NCBI GenBank assembly: GCA_025934695.1
Contig: JAICWS010000003.1
Location: 62,001-126,000 of the forward strand
Length of the DNA stretch: 64,000 nt
Reading direction: 5' to 3'
From: Alphaproteobacteria bacterium
GTDB taxonomy: Bacteria > Pseudomonadota > Alphaproteobacteria > Micavibrionales > UBA2020
Shown piece after piece: positions 1 to 9,537 of the stretch. Within the stretch, counting starts at the first letter, position 1. Each line of letters begins with the position of its first letter. The notes beneath the pieces were generated by a model. That model searched no databases and was not told where the DNA came from. It worked only from the letters and a program-made list of their open reading frames with translations. The translations under genes were made by a program, and so were the position numbers.

Positions 1-2256
1 CGCCACTTCGGCATCAAGGGCCAGGACCGCACGCGCCTGCGCGTCATGCTGCGCGAACTGGCGGAGGAAGGCGGAGTCGAAAAAGATCCGACGCGCACCT
101 ACCGCGCGCCGCAGAACCTGCCCGACACGGCGCTCATCGAGATCACCGGCCTCGACGGCGACGGCGAATTGCGCGCAAAGCCCGTGGAATGGCACGGCAA
201 GGGTCCGGAGCCCATCATTTACGTGATGTACAAGCGCCGGGGCGAAGGCGAAGAGGCCAAACCCGGCCACCAGCTGCTGGCGCGGCTGAAAAAAGTCGAC
301 AAGAACGAATACGAGGCGCGCGTCCTCAAGCCCATCGAGGTGGAGGAAACGGGCCGCGTCATCGGTACCTTCCGCCCCTATAAGGGCGCGGGGCACGTGC
401 ATCCGACCGACAAGAAGGACCGCAACGAATATTACATTCCCACCGACTATGTGAACGGCGCGGAAGATGGCGACCTCGTCATGGCCGAACTGATCCCGCC
501 CTCGGCGCGCCATCCGCGCTCGAAAAATCCGGCGCGCATCGTCGAGAAACTGGGCAAGAAGGACGATCCGCGCCTGATCAGCCTGATCTCCATCCACACG
601 CACGGCATTCCGACCCAGTTTTCGCGCGAGGCGATGAGCGAAGCCGCGAAGATGAAGGAGCCGGATTTGTCGGGCGGCCGCGAAGATTTGCGGCAAGTGC
701 CGCTTGTCACCATCGATGGCGCCGATGCGCGCGACTTCGACGACGCCGTTTTTGCCGAGCCCGACCGCGACCCCAAGAACCCCGGCGGCTGGCACCTGAT
801 CGTGGCCATCGCCGATGTGTCCTATTACGTGCAGCCACATTCGGCGCTCGATAAAACCGCCTATGACCGCGGCAATTCGACCTATTTCGCCGATCGCGTC
901 GTGCCGATGCTGCCCGAGCGGCTGTCGAACGACCTCTGTTCCCTGCGCCCACAGGTGAACCGCGCCTGCCTGGCGGCGCACCTGTGGATCGATGCGAACG
1001 CAAGGCTCAAAAGCTGGAAGTTCGTGCGCGGCCTCATGCGTTCCGCCGCGCGCCTGACCTATGAGCAGGTCGAAGACGCGCATCGCGGCGCGCCCGACGA
1101 TACGACGGGGCCGCTGCTGGAGCCCGTCATCAAGCCGCTCTACAAAGCCTATGGGCTGCTTAAGCAGGCGCGCGAACGACGCGGCGCCCTGGAACTGGAC
1201 CTGCCCGAGCGCAAGGCGATCATCAACGAGAAGGGCGTCATCACCGACATCGTGCCGCGCCAGCGCCTCGCCAGCCACCAGCTGATCGAGGAATTCATGA
1301 TCCTGGGCAACGTCGCGGCCGCGCAGGCGCTGGAGGCGAAACACGCCCCTTGCGTCTACCGCATCCACGACAGCCCGGCCTATGACCGGCTGGAAACCAC
1401 GCGCGAATTCCTGAAGGAATTCGGCTATTCGCTGCCCAAAAGCGACCAGCTGCGGCCCGCGAACATCAACCATATCCTGAAGCTGTCGGCGGAACGCGAG
1501 GACAAGGCGCTGATCCACACCATCCTGCTGCGCACCCAGAGCCAGGCGGTCTACAGCCCCGACAACATCGGCCACTTCGGCCTGGCGCTGGAAAAATATG
1601 CGCACTTCACCTCGCCGATCCGGCGCTATGCCGACCTGCTCGTCCACCGCTCGCTCGTGCGGGCCTATGGCCTCGGCGAAGGTGGGCTGACGGACCAGGA
1701 AACACAGGAGCTGGCGGAGATTTCCCAGCATATCTCGACGACCGAGCGCCGCTCGATGCTCGCCGAGCGCGACGTGATGGACCGCTTCACGGCGCAATAC
1801 TTAAGCGCCAATGTGGGCAAGGAGTTCAAGGGCCATATCGGCAGCGTGACGCGCTTCGGGTTATTCGTGACGCTGGATGAAACGGGCGCGGACGGCCTGG
1901 TGCCGATGCGCTCGCTGCCGCGTGACTATTACATCCACGATGAAAAGCGCCATGCGCTGGTCGGCAAGCAACATGGCCGTACCTACCGCCTGGCCGATCC
2001 CGTGATCGTGCGCCTCGTCGAAGCGGACGCCTTGCGCGGTTCAACCCTGTTCGAGATGGTCGACGGCATCGAAGAGCACAGCGGGCCGCAGCGTCCGCAG
2101 GGACGCAACGATCGCCGCCAGCACCAGCGCAGGGACCGGGACAGGGGCCGCCACGGCGGCAGCCGTGATGACCGGAACCGCGGCGGGGACAAAGACGGCG
2201 AACGCGGTGGTGGTGGCGGTGGCCGCCGCCGGCGCGGCCGCGGCAAGCGCCGCTAA
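1..2256 (+). CDS. rnr: Ribonuclease R (5' end outside window)
   Basis: Processive 3'-5' exoribonuclease of the RNB family that degrades structured RNA in the cytoplasm. The reading frame is open from base 1, so the N-terminal helix-turn-helix region is cut by the window edge; about 751 codons are visible. Cold-shock-like domains come first, then the RNB catalytic core with the acidic metal-binding motif DGADARDFDD (about nt 710-745), then an S1 domain (GHIGSVTRFGLFV, about nt 1830-1870). The last 55 or so residues are Arg/Gly/Asp-rich and low complexity, a basic RNA-binding tail typical of the family but long here. Its stop overlaps the convergent antiporter gene by 4 bases. Confidence 0.96.
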   Translation, partial: RHFGIKGQDRTRLRVMLRELAEEGGVEKDPTRTYRAPQNLPDTALIEITGLDGDGELRAKPVEWHGKGPEPIIYVMYKRRGEGEEAKPGHQLLARLKKVDKNEYEARVLKPIEVEETGRVIGTFRPYKGAGHVHPTDKKDRNEYYIPTDYVNGAEDGDLVMAELIPPSARHPRSKNPARIVEKLGKKDDPRLISLISIHTHGIPTQFSREAMSEAAKMKEPDLSGGREDLRQVPLVTIDGADARDFDDAVFAEPDRDPKNPGGWHLIVAIADVSYYVQPHSALDKTAYDRGNSTYFADRVVPMLPERLSNDLCSLRPQVNRACLAAHLWIDANARLKSWKFVRGLMRSAARLTYEQVEDAHRGAPDDTTGPLLEPVIKPLYKAYGLLKQARERRGALELDLPERKAIINEKGVITDIVPRQRLASHQLIEEFMILGNVAAAQALEAKHAPCVYRIHDSPAYDRLETTREFLKEFGYSLPKSDQLRPANINHILKLSAEREDKALIHTILLRTQSQAVYSPDNIGHFGLALEKYAHFTSPIRRYADLLVHRSLVRAYGLGEGGLTDQETQELAEISQHISTTERRSMLAERDVMDRFTAQYLSANVGKEFKGHIGSVTRFGLFVTLDETGADGLVPMRSLPRDYYIHDEKRHALVGKQHGRTYRLADPVIVRLVEADALRGSTLFEMVDGIEEHSGPQRPQGRNDRRQHQRRDRDRGRHGGSRDDRNRGGDKDGERGGGGGGRRRRGRGKRR

Positions 2257-3842
2257 AAGGGCGCGTTCCGGCTGCGCCGGACCTGCATTTCCATGATATC
2301 GAGATCGGCTTCGATTTCGCGGAGCTGATTGTCGCTGAGGTCGCCGCGGCGGCGCAACTCGATCAGCGTTTCGCGTTCGACATTGATGAGCTCGAGCGAG
2401 GCGCGCGCCGCTCCGTCCGATGTTTTCTCCCCATCTTCGAGACGGTCGATCCGGTGACTGTAGCGCTCCTGCAGCTGCTTGAGGACGCCCGACGAGAACC
2501 GCTTTTCGCGCTGCCAGTGCGTGATCTTGTCGAGCGCGGCCTTGGCCGCATGCCGGCGCGCGTGGTGCCGCGCCTTTTCGTTGCGCCTCTCCTCGCCTTC
2601 GACGTGGCAGTCGATACGCAGCCAGCGCACCAGCGGCGTAAGGCCGGCGCCCTGCAGCACCAGCGTGCCGATGATGACGCAGAAGGTCAGGAACACGATC
2701 AGGTCGCGCTGCGGAAATTCGGCGTAATTCCCGATCGCGATGGGGATCGCGAAAGCGGCGGCGAGCGAGATCGCGCCGCGCATCCCGGACCAGCCGACAA
2801 GGAAAATCCACTGCCAGGGCGGGTGGGCGTCTTTTCCGCGCCGACTTCCGCCGAACAGCCGCGGCAGGTAGGAAGCGGGAAAGACCCAGAGGAAGCGGAT
2901 GGCGATGACCGCCAGCGTGAGTCCCGCGCCGTACATGAGCAGCGCATCCCAGGAATAATTTGTCAGCCGCAGCATGACGGGGCGGAATTGCAGCCCCGTC
3001 AGAAAGAATAAGGAACTATTGAGGAGGAAGGTCAGCAACATCCAGACCGGCTGGCCGCGCAGCCGCACCGTGAAGGGCAGGAATTTCGCCCCCTGGCGGC
3101 CGATGTAGATGCCGGCCACCGCCGTTGCCAGCACGCCCGAGCCGCCGAAATGCACCGGCGGGACATAGGCGAGATACGGCGTCATGAGCGAGAGCAGCGT
3201 GTTCAGTTCGGCCTCTTTCAATCGGCGGCGGATACGGACGACAACCCAGCCGAGCGCGAGGCCGTAAGCGATCTCGCCCGCCGCGACGCCGACGAACTGG
3301 AGCGCCAGCATCGCGGGCGAGACCGCTTTCGCCACAACCAGCCCCAGCGCGAAGCGGAAGATGGTCAGGGCCGTCGCATCGTTGAATAGCCCCTCGCCTT
3401 CCAGGACGGTGACGATGCGCTCGGGCAGCCCGATCTTGTCGGCGATCGAGATGATCGCGACGTCGTCGGGCGGCGAGACGATGGCGCCTAGCACCAGCGC
3501 GGTCGCCCAGCCAAAGCCGGGGATGAATTTGTTCACGAACCAGGCGGTCAACAGCGTGCTGAAGATGACAAGTCCGACCGAAAGCATGAAGACAGGGCGC
3601 AGGTTCTTGCGCAGCTCGCTCCACGAGCTGAAGAACCCGCCGCCATAGACGAGCGGCGGCAGGAAAACGAGCAGCACGAGGTCGGGATCGAGCCGGAAAC
3701 TGGGAAAGCCCGGAATATAGGCAGTCGCGATGCCCGCCGGCACCAGGAAAATCGGCGCCGGGATGCCCAGACGGTCCGCCAGCCAGACGAAGACGAGGAT
3801 CGCGACAAAGAACACCAGGATGACGCAGATCGTCTCGATCAT
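2253..3842 (-). CDS. CPA1-family Na+/H+ antiporter
   Basis: Inner-membrane monovalent cation/proton antiporter of 529 residues. About 11-12 hydrophobic helices fill residues 1-400. Diagnostic CPA1 motifs are SPPDD (123-127) and GEGLFND (149-155), whose Asn-Asp pair is the ion-binding site of the NhaP/NHE group. The last 120 residues are charged and helical, a cytoplasmic regulatory region as in YjcE-type long antiporters. It lies alone, convergent with RNase R and separated from the GGDEF gene by a 35-bp gap. The family is certain; whether Na+ or K+ is the substrate cannot be read from sequence. Confidence 0.9.
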   Translation of the reverse strand: MIETICVILVFFVAILVFVWLADRLGIPAPIFLVPAGIATAYIPGFPSFRLDPDLVLLVFLPPLVYGGGFFSSWSELRKNLRPVFMLSVGLVIFSTLLTAWFVNKFIPGFGWATALVLGAIVSPPDDVAIISIADKIGLPERIVTVLEGEGLFNDATALTIFRFALGLVVAKAVSPAMLALQFVGVAAGEIAYGLALGWVVVRIRRRLKEAELNTLLSLMTPYLAYVPPVHFGGSGVLATAVAGIYIGRQGAKFLPFTVRLRGQPVWMLLTFLLNSSLFFLTGLQFRPVMLRLTNYSWDALLMYGAGLTLAVIAIRFLWVFPASYLPRLFGGSRRGKDAHPPWQWIFLVGWSGMRGAISLAAAFAIPIAIGNYAEFPQRDLIVFLTFCVIIGTLVLQGAGLTPLVRWLRIDCHVEGEERRNEKARHHARRHAAKAALDKITHWQREKRFSSGVLKQLQERYSHRIDRLEDGEKTSDGAARASLELINVERETLIELRRRGDLSDNQLREIEADLDIMEMQVRRSRNAPF

Positions 3843-3877
3843 GGGGAGCTATCCTAAAGGGAAAGGCGGGGCTTTCT

Positions 3878-5032
3878 TTAAGCCTTCTTCTCCGGCGCGG
3901 GGGTGGGGGGCGCGGGTTCGGCGGAGGTGACGCGGTTGCGGCCGTTTTTCTTGGACTGGTAAAGCGCCGCGTCCGCGCGTTCGATGAAATGCGAAATGCC
4001 CTCGTCCTTGTGGTATTCGGAAACGCCGATGGACAAGGTGATGCGGCCGAGATTTTCGTTATTGGTCTTGTTGATGACTTCCTTGCTTTCGACCGCCTTG
4101 CGCAGCATTTCGGCGACCTTCATGCCGGCGAAGGCGGGGGTTTCGGGCAGCAGGATCGAAAATTCCTCGCCGCCGTAGCGCGCGGCCGTATCGCGGCCCT
4201 TGACGTTGTCGACGAGCGCGCGCGCGACGAGGCGCAGCACCTGGTCGCCGATCTGGTGGCCGTAGGTGTCGTTGAACTTCTTGAAGAAGTCGATGTCGAT
4301 CATGAGCAGGCACAAGGGCGTGCCGTTGACGGTCGATTCCTCGATCGCGTCGTGGATGGCCTTGTCGAAGGCCTTGCGGTTGGCGATGCCGGTGAGGCCA
4401 TCGGTCATGGCCTCGCGCTTGACGTTGTCGAGGTTCTTGCGCAGCTCGCTCACCGTTTCGGCGGAACTGGTCAGCTGGACTTCCAGCTCCTGGTTCTTCT
4501 CCACCATCTTCTTGGTGTCTTTGATGATGCTGGTCACCACGGTGCCGAGATCTTCGATGCTTTCGGCGTTCTGGATCTTGTCGGTGACGTTGCCCAGCGT
4601 CTCGCCGTATTCGGTCGTGGCCGTCTGGACGTTGCCCAGCATGCCGGCCAGTTCCACAATCGCCTGCTGGACCTGGTCGCTGACCTTTCTCACGGCGTCG
4701 TCGCGGGCCGAGGCGCTCAAGTAGCGCTTGTAAATCTTGTGGCAGGTGATGTCGTCGAAGGTACCCTGGTAACTGTCGATGGCGCGCACGATTTCAGGAT
4801 CGCCCTCGAAATAGCGGAACCAGAGTTCGTAAAAGGGCGGAATGGGCTTGAGGCCCAACTGCTCGATCTTTTCGAGCGTGCTGATCGCCATCTGCTGCGC
4901 GCGGTCGGTCACGCCGCCGTCGCCGCCCGTGGGCGGCGACCCTGCGCCTTTTCCGCCCGCAGGCGGTGTCCCGGCGCCCGCAGCGGGCTTCCGGGGATCT
5001 GATTTTTCAGCGATGATTTCCGGCTTCGGCAA
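3878..5032 (-). CDS. GGDEF-domain diguanylate cyclase
   Basis: Predicted to make the second messenger c-di-GMP from two GTP. The 384-residue soluble protein has a Pro/Gly-rich N-terminus (1-42), a helical region (45-200) with coiled-coil character near 160-205, and a full GGDEF domain (about 205-370) with DGLTG (211-215) and the active-site motif GGEEF (287-291), so activity is expected. No membrane segment or known sensor domain is visible. The frame has no ATG or GTG after the upstream in-frame stop, so TTG at 5032 is the likely start. The input signal is unknown. Confidence 0.9.
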   Translation of the reverse strand: MPKPEIIAEKSDPRKPAAGAGTPPAGGKGAGSPPTGGDGGVTDRAQQMAISTLEKIEQLGLKPIPPFYELWFRYFEGDPEIVRAIDSYQGTFDDITCHKIYKRYLSASARDDAVRKVSDQVQQAIVELAGMLGNVQTATTEYGETLGNVTDKIQNAESIEDLGTVVTSIIKDTKKMVEKNQELEVQLTSSAETVSELRKNLDNVKREAMTDGLTGIANRKAFDKAIHDAIEESTVNGTPLCLLMIDIDFFKKFNDTYGHQIGDQVLRLVARALVDNVKGRDTAARYGGEEFSILLPETPAFAGMKVAEMLRKAVESKEVINKTNNENLGRITLSIGVSEYHKDEGISHFIERADAALYQSKKNGRNRVTSAEPAPPTPAPEKKA

Positions 5033-5353
5033 GTCCTTGGTCCACCCTCGTTGCTGGAAGTACGCCCCGTTGTGCCGGAGCGCAGGCTTTCTCCTATCCT
5101 ATCCTTAAAATAATGAACAAAGCCTTTCATTTCCATGTGGATATTCGGGATACCGTCCGCGAGCGGCCACAACCATCACGCGAAGAAGGAATTTCCCGCA
5201 TTATTTACCAGAATGATTAGCCGCACCGGCATTGGCCCCTATCTGCTTTATGTGAAAAAATTACCCCTTGTCTCGAAAGAGGGACAACGGCAAAACTGTG
5301 TGTTCCGGCTTGAAGACAGGGCGGGAAGGCTTTGAAACTTTAAAAGGATACCC
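5033..5353. other. Intergenic region between divergent genes
   Basis: This 321-base stretch separates the GGDEF gene from psd, so it should hold both promoters. I see no convincing ORF. A weak hairpin with arms TTGTC and GACAA lies at 5268-5287. A ribosome binding site AAAAGGA precedes the psd ATG. Nothing else is recognisable. Confidence 0.4.
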
Positions 5354-6088
5354 ATGAACGACCTGCTTGCGCTGATCCGAAAAGTCCTCTTCGTGCCGGT
5401 CCATCCGGCGGGGTATCCGTTTATCGCCATCTTCGCCCTCCTGGCCGCGATCCTGTTCGTTATCGGCCATGGGCTGGGCTTCCTGGGCCTGGTGCTGGCT
5501 TTATGGTGCGTTTATTTCTTCCGGAACCCGAAACGCACGACGCCGGTTCGCGAGGGTTTGATCGTCAGCCCCGCGGATGGAATCGTGTCGATGATCGTGC
5601 AGGCCGCGACTCCGCCTGAACTCGACGACTGCAAGGGCTCCGACCCCTTATGCGATGCCGGTCCCGTCACCCGCGTCAGCGTCTTCCTGAACGTCTTCGA
5701 TGTGCACGTCAACCGTATCCCGGCGGACGGCGAGATCAAGAAAGTCGTTTATCACCCCGGCAAGTTTCTGTCGGCGAACCTCGACAAGGCGAGCCTCGAG
5801 AACGAGCGCTCGACCGTGCTGATGAAATTGAACGGCCACAATTCCAGCGTCGCCTTCGTGCAGATCGCGGGACTGGTGGCGCGCCGCATCATCTGCAAGC
5901 TGTCGGCCGGCCAGGCCGTGAAGGCGGGCGAACTCTATGGCCTGATCCGCTTCGGCAGCCGCGTCGACATCTATCTGCCGCCGGGCGTCAACCCGCTGGT
6001 CTGCATCGGCCAGCGCATGGTGGGCGGCGAAACTGTCATCGCGGACTTCAAGTCGGCCGAGACCGCCCGCATCGGCGAAGCGAGATAA
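5354..6088 (+). CDS. psd: Phosphatidylserine decarboxylase, short form
   Basis: Converts phosphatidylserine to phosphatidylethanolamine at the inner membrane. The 244-residue length matches the short alphaproteobacterial form. Hydrophobic helices occupy about residues 18-58. The proenzyme is expected to self-cleave at a Gly-Ser bond to create the pyruvoyl cofactor; FGSRVDIYLP near residue 200 provides that site. A strong AAAAGGA lies 9 bases before the ATG. The gene is followed after 10 bases by pssA, which makes its substrate, the usual psd-pssA operon order in this class. Confidence 0.95.
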   Translation: MNDLLALIRKVLFVPVHPAGYPFIAIFALLAAILFVIGHGLGFLGLVLALWCVYFFRNPKRTTPVREGLIVSPADGIVSMIVQAATPPELDDCKGSDPLCDAGPVTRVSVFLNVFDVHVNRIPADGEIKKVVYHPGKFLSANLDKASLENERSTVLMKLNGHNSSVAFVQIAGLVARRIICKLSAGQAVKAGELYGLIRFGSRVDIYLPPGVNPLVCIGQRMVGGETVIADFKSAETARIGEAR

Positions 6089-6098
6089 AGATACCTCC

Positions 6099-6959
6099 AT
6101 GGAAAAGAATAATAACCAGCGTCCGCGCAAAGTTCCTTTCCACAAGATGATCCCCAACATGATCACGCTGACGGCCATGGCGTCCGGCATGAGCTCGATC
6201 AAATTCGCCATCGCCGCGACATCGCCGACGCTCACCAAAGCGGAAGCCTTCCAGAAGTGGGAATTGTCGGTGCTCTGCATCGTCGCCGCCGCTTTCATGG
6301 ACGCCTTCGACGGCGCCGCCGCGCGCCTGCTGAAGGCGCAGAGCAAGCTCGGCGCGGAGCTGGACAGTTTTTCCGATTTCATCTGCTTTGGTGTGGCGCC
6401 CGCGATCGTGGTTTACCTCTGGTCGCTGGATGCCATCGGCCGTTGGGGCTGGACGGTCGCGCTTCTCTTCGCGATGGCGACCGCGCTGCGCCTCGCCCGC
6501 TTCAACATCGCCTCCGACGACAAGGATCCGAACGATCCCTTAAGCAAATATTTCACCGGTGTCCCTTCGCCGATGGGCGCGGCGCTGGCCATCCTGCCGC
6601 TGATCATGAGCTTCCAGATCGACGATCCTTCGCAAGGCGTAGACAAGATCGCGGCGGGCGTGCTCGGCAACCCGCATATCGTGGGCGCCTGGCTGCTCAT
6701 TTCGGCGGCCCTGATGGTCAGCCATATCCCGACCTTTTCGACCAAGCAGATCAGGATCGCCTACAAGATGCGCATCATTGCGCTGGCCATCTTTTGCATC
6801 CTGATCGCAAGCCTGCTGGCCGATCCGTGGGCGACGTTGTCGCTGCTGTCGGCGATTTACCTGGGCGCGCTGCCCTTTGGCCTGCTGCATTATAACCGCA
6901 AGGCCGCCGCGCTCTCGGCCGGCGAAAAAGATCCCGACGACCAGGACACGGACGAATAA
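6099..6959 (+). CDS. pssA: CDP-diacylglycerol-serine O-phosphatidyltransferase
   Basis: Joins CDP-diacylglycerol and serine to form phosphatidylserine and CMP in the inner membrane, the step before Psd. The 286-residue protein carries the CDP-alcohol phosphotransferase signature spread over residues 67-93: DAFDGAAAR followed by GAELDSFSD, whose aspartates bind the metal and the CDP group. Several further hydrophobic helices follow and the end is charged and cytoplasmic. It is 10 bases downstream of psd and surely co-transcribed. Confidence 0.95.
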   Translation: MEKNNNQRPRKVPFHKMIPNMITLTAMASGMSSIKFAIAATSPTLTKAEAFQKWELSVLCIVAAAFMDAFDGAAARLLKAQSKLGAELDSFSDFICFGVAPAIVVYLWSLDAIGRWGWTVALLFAMATALRLARFNIASDDKDPNDPLSKYFTGVPSPMGAALAILPLIMSFQIDDPSQGVDKIAAGVLGNPHIVGAWLLISAALMVSHIPTFSTKQIRIAYKMRIIALAIFCILIASLLADPWATLSLLSAIYLGALPFGLLHYNRKAAALSAGEKDPDDQDTDE

Positions 6960-7027
6960 TCGTCATGTCGATGAAATGAAAGTGGAGGAGCCTGGGATGG
7001 CTGTACGCCTTCTTGAAGCTCCTCCGC

Positions 7028-7489
7028 TCAATCCAACGCTCCGCGCAGATGGATGTTCCACAGCCCGCCGCGCATCCTGAAATCTTCCGGCACCGCCAGC
7101 ATGCCGAGGAGGAAGCGGTCCGTATGCCCGCCGTCGAAATGCCGCAGGCAGGTATCCGCAAAGCTTAAGGCGAACTGCCGGTCGTTGCGCTTCGTCCGGT
7201 CGCGCAGATAGGCATAGATGATGATGGGGTTAGTGATGCTGTAGAGCGCGGCCTCGATGCCATGGGCGGAGCGGTAAGCGCCCTGCATCAGGAAACCGTA
7301 AAGCTCGCGGATATCATGCACGCCCGCCTTGAAGCGCTTCAGGATCCGCCGCACCTCACGCCCCTGCGCCACGAACATGACGAGAGTGCGCAAGCGCCGC
7401 TCGAGCGCCGGCCGGTCAGAAGCCTCGCGCACCCGGCGAATAAGGTGGCGCAGGATGAATGGACGGACGATCGGCAGGCTGAAGATCAT
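7028..7489 (-). CDS. Conserved hypothetical protein
   Basis: A basic, mostly helical protein of 153 residues that I do not recognise. It starts with a hydrophobic patch (IFSLPIVRPFILRH) but has no clear signal peptide. A longer in-frame ORF begins at 7639, but the ATG at 7489 is preceded by AGAGGGGT, a good ribosome site, so I chose it. Its 5' 74 bases overlap the end of the hydrolase-like gene in another frame on the same strand, which suggests translational coupling and a shared function. Confidence 0.7.
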   Translation of the reverse strand: MIFSLPIVRPFILRHLIRRVREASDRPALERRLRTLVMFVAQGREVRRILKRFKAGVHDIRELYGFLMQGAYRSAHGIEAALYSITNPIIIYAYLRDRTKRNDRQFALSFADTCLRHFDGGHTDRFLLGMLAVPEDFRMRGGLWNIHLRGALD

Positions 7490-8513
7490 GTTTACCCCTC
7501 TTTTGACGCTTGTTCCTGGTTTCGCCCCGGATGCGCGCGTTTGAAATGCGCGCGCGATAGGTGGCTTCGTCGCGCCGTTTCGCTCCCACCGGTTCCAGCA
7601 GGCTGTCGACGGTCGCGCGCGCCTTGCGGCCGATGGCATTGATCAGCGCGTAGAGCGCGATGCGCGAAAATCCGTTGTGGCCATCGTCGCAGGTCATGTA
7701 ATGCTGCGGCTCGTGGTTGCTGCGCAGCCGCACCGGGAGGAGCGGCGCGATCGGCGCCTTGGCAGGCGTGCCGTCCTCTTCTTCGCGCCATTCCCACATT
7801 TTTCCTTCCATGCGCGCGGTGACGAGCAGGCTGGCGCCCGAGACCTTACGGATCGACAGGTCGCCGGCATGGCGCGCGAACAAACGGCTGATCGGGCGCC
7901 AGATGCGATTCTTGAGCCGCACCGCGAGATCGTTGGAAGCCACCAGGTAGATCGTCGTGAAACGGTCTTTTTCGCGGCTGGGGCGCGAGACGGCGGCCAT
8001 CGAGATCAGCACAGTTTCGCCTAAGACATGCCGCGCGCGGTCGGCGTGCCAGCCGGATTTCGTCATCAGGTCGACGGCGGCATTGTACATTTCCTGCGCG
8101 AAGACGGTGCCCGCGCTGTAGCCGACCAGCGTGAGGTTGCGCAGGCGGCGCGCGGCCTCGGCCTCGGAAATCGGCTCACCCTTATCGGTGACGAGCGGAA
8201 GGATAAGGCTCTGCGCCATCTTGCGCGCCTCGGCGCTGCAGGCGCGGTCCGGATTGCCGTTGTAGGCCGCGATGTTGAAGATGGTCGAGAGACTATTGTA
8301 TGAGCCGCACAGGATCCGCGGCAGCGGTTCGCCCGCGCGCTTCACCAGGGATTCGATATCGCCGATCGATTCCAGGATATGCTGCTGCTTGTCGTGGGTA
8401 GTGAAGATGCCGGGAAGAAAAATGACCGTGGGCCGGTCGATACAAAAACTGGAAAGGTCCGCTTCAACAAGCGCAGTGCCGGGCGTCCGGGACCTTTGCC
8501 ACAATTTTGCCAT
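7416..8513 (-). CDS. Alpha/beta-hydrolase-like protein
   Basis: A 365-residue soluble protein with the outline of an alpha/beta hydrolase: a beta strand and oxyanion-type turn PTVIFLPGIF (about 29-38) and a nucleophile elbow GYSAGT (about 136-141), a variant of GxSxG. The C-terminal 70 residues are basic and low complexity and overlap the next gene. There is no signal peptide. The catalytic acid and histidine cannot be assigned by eye, though a conserved-looking DDGHNGF occurs near residue 280. Lipase or esterase activity is only an inference. Confidence 0.65.
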   Translation of the reverse strand: MAKLWQRSRTPGTALVEADLSSFCIDRPTVIFLPGIFTTHDKQQHILESIGDIESLVKRAGEPLPRILCGSYNSLSTIFNIAAYNGNPDRACSAEARKMAQSLILPLVTDKGEPISEAEAARRLRNLTLVGYSAGTVFAQEMYNAAVDLMTKSGWHADRARHVLGETVLISMAAVSRPSREKDRFTTIYLVASNDLAVRLKNRIWRPISRLFARHAGDLSIRKVSGASLLVTARMEGKMWEWREEEDGTPAKAPIAPLLPVRLRSNHEPQHYMTCDDGHNGFSRIALYALINAIGRKARATVDSLLEPVGAKRRDEATYRARISNARIRGETRNKRQKRGKHDLQPADRPSIHPAPPYSPGARGF

Positions 8514-8705
8514 ACTGATGTGCGCAAGCCTCCCCTGAAAAGGTTGGTCGCATCAGGCGATCTCAGAATAGGAAGGAAATTGAACGGCGTTTCAAAAATT
8601 TTTCAATTTCGCGCCAAAGCCCAATAAAAGGCGGTCTTTCGATTTTTCTTAAAGGGCACGACAGGCTTCAGAATGAACCGTCGAAAACGAACCATACGGG
8701 TTCTA

Positions 8706-8734
8706 TTGACATAATACTTACGTCATGCTATAAG
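8706..8734 (+). promoter_or_regulatory. Predicted sigma-70 promoter, TTGACATAA class
   Basis: The -35 TTGACA (8706-8711) and -10 TATAAG (8729-8734) are separated by exactly 17 bases and lie 45 bases before the start of the proline-rich envelope protein. The -35 is extended to TTGACATAA, the form that recurs upstream of several accessory genes in this window. Confidence 0.7.
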
Positions 8735-8778
8735 CTTTCGGTACCGATTTTTATCCCGGAAGGAAAAGCGCCCGCGCC

Positions 8779-9435
8779 ATGAAAAACCCTCTCAAAAAAC
8801 TGGCCCGCGCCGCCACGCTAAGCGCCGTCTTCACCCTCGCAGCGATGCCCGCCTTCGCGCAACAGGCGCCGCTGGCGCCCGTGCAACAGACCGTGCAGGA
8901 GCAGACCCTGCAGACCCAGAGCCTGAAAACGCAAGGTGCTACCGCGCAGCCGGTGACAGTGGCGAAACCGGCGCCGGTCGAAAACATTCCGCCCGCACCG
9001 CAGGAGAGCCCCGCGCCGAAACACCACACCGGCGAAATCATCGGCGGCCTTGCTGTGCTGGGCGCGCTGGGCGCCGCCTTTGCGCTGATGCGCCGCCGTA
9101 ACCAGAAACTCGACGAACCGAAAACGCCGGAAATGACAGCCGCCGCGCCGCCGCCCCAGCCGCCCCCGGCCGCACCGCCGCTGGCGCCGCCGCAGCCTGT
9201 CGTCGTGACGATTCCGACGCCGGTTGTGGCGACAAGCCGGCCAGCCGCTTCCTGGAACCCGCGTCCGGCCGAAACGTCCGTCGCCGATGCGGACGCCAAC
9301 GCAAATGGCGCGCCGACGGTGATCGCGCCCGCAGCAGATGAAAAGCCCGTGCCGGCCGTGCCGGGCGTCAAAATGGCGAATGGCACGCCGGACGATACGC
9401 CGCCGTCCAAACAACCCGGCAAATTCCAGATCTGA
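8779..9435 (+). CDS. Proline/alanine-rich membrane-anchored envelope protein
   Basis: 218 residues of unknown function. The N-terminus is a signal peptide ending in AMPAFA (about residue 25). A Gln/Thr/Pro-rich stretch follows, then one hydrophobic segment (about 82-102, IIGGLAVLGALGAAFALM) capped by RRR, and a long Pro/Ala-rich low-complexity tail. This architecture suggests an exported, membrane-tethered linker protein. GGAAGG lies at the usual distance before ATG. A hairpin follows the gene. Confidence 0.75.
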   Translation: MKNPLKKLARAATLSAVFTLAAMPAFAQQAPLAPVQQTVQEQTLQTQSLKTQGATAQPVTVAKPAPVENIPPAPQESPAPKHHTGEIIGGLAVLGALGAAFALMRRRNQKLDEPKTPEMTAAAPPPQPPPAAPPLAPPQPVVVTIPTPVVATSRPAASWNPRPAETSVADADANANGAPTVIAPAADEKPVPAVPGVKMANGTPDDTPPSKQPGKFQI

Positions 9436-9474
9436 ATTCCAAAGTTTCCTGGGAAAAGGACCCGCAAAAGGAAA

Positions 9475-9500
9475 GGGCCGCTTCGTCCAAAAAGCGGCCC
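9475..9500. terminator. Stem-loop between convergent genes
   Basis: A perfect 9-bp stem (GGGCCGCTT with AAGCGGCCC) and 8-base loop lie between two convergent genes. There is no good T-run on the plus strand, so bidirectional termination is likely but not certain. Confidence 0.5.
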
Positions 9501-9537
9501 ATCAAGACTATGGCTTAAGAAGTCGTCAGAAACTAAA

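Noticed and set aside
6984-7025. Possible terminator GGAGGAGC / GCTCCTCC after pssA
   Set aside because: The 26-base loop and missing T-run make it weak; I do not list it as a feature.
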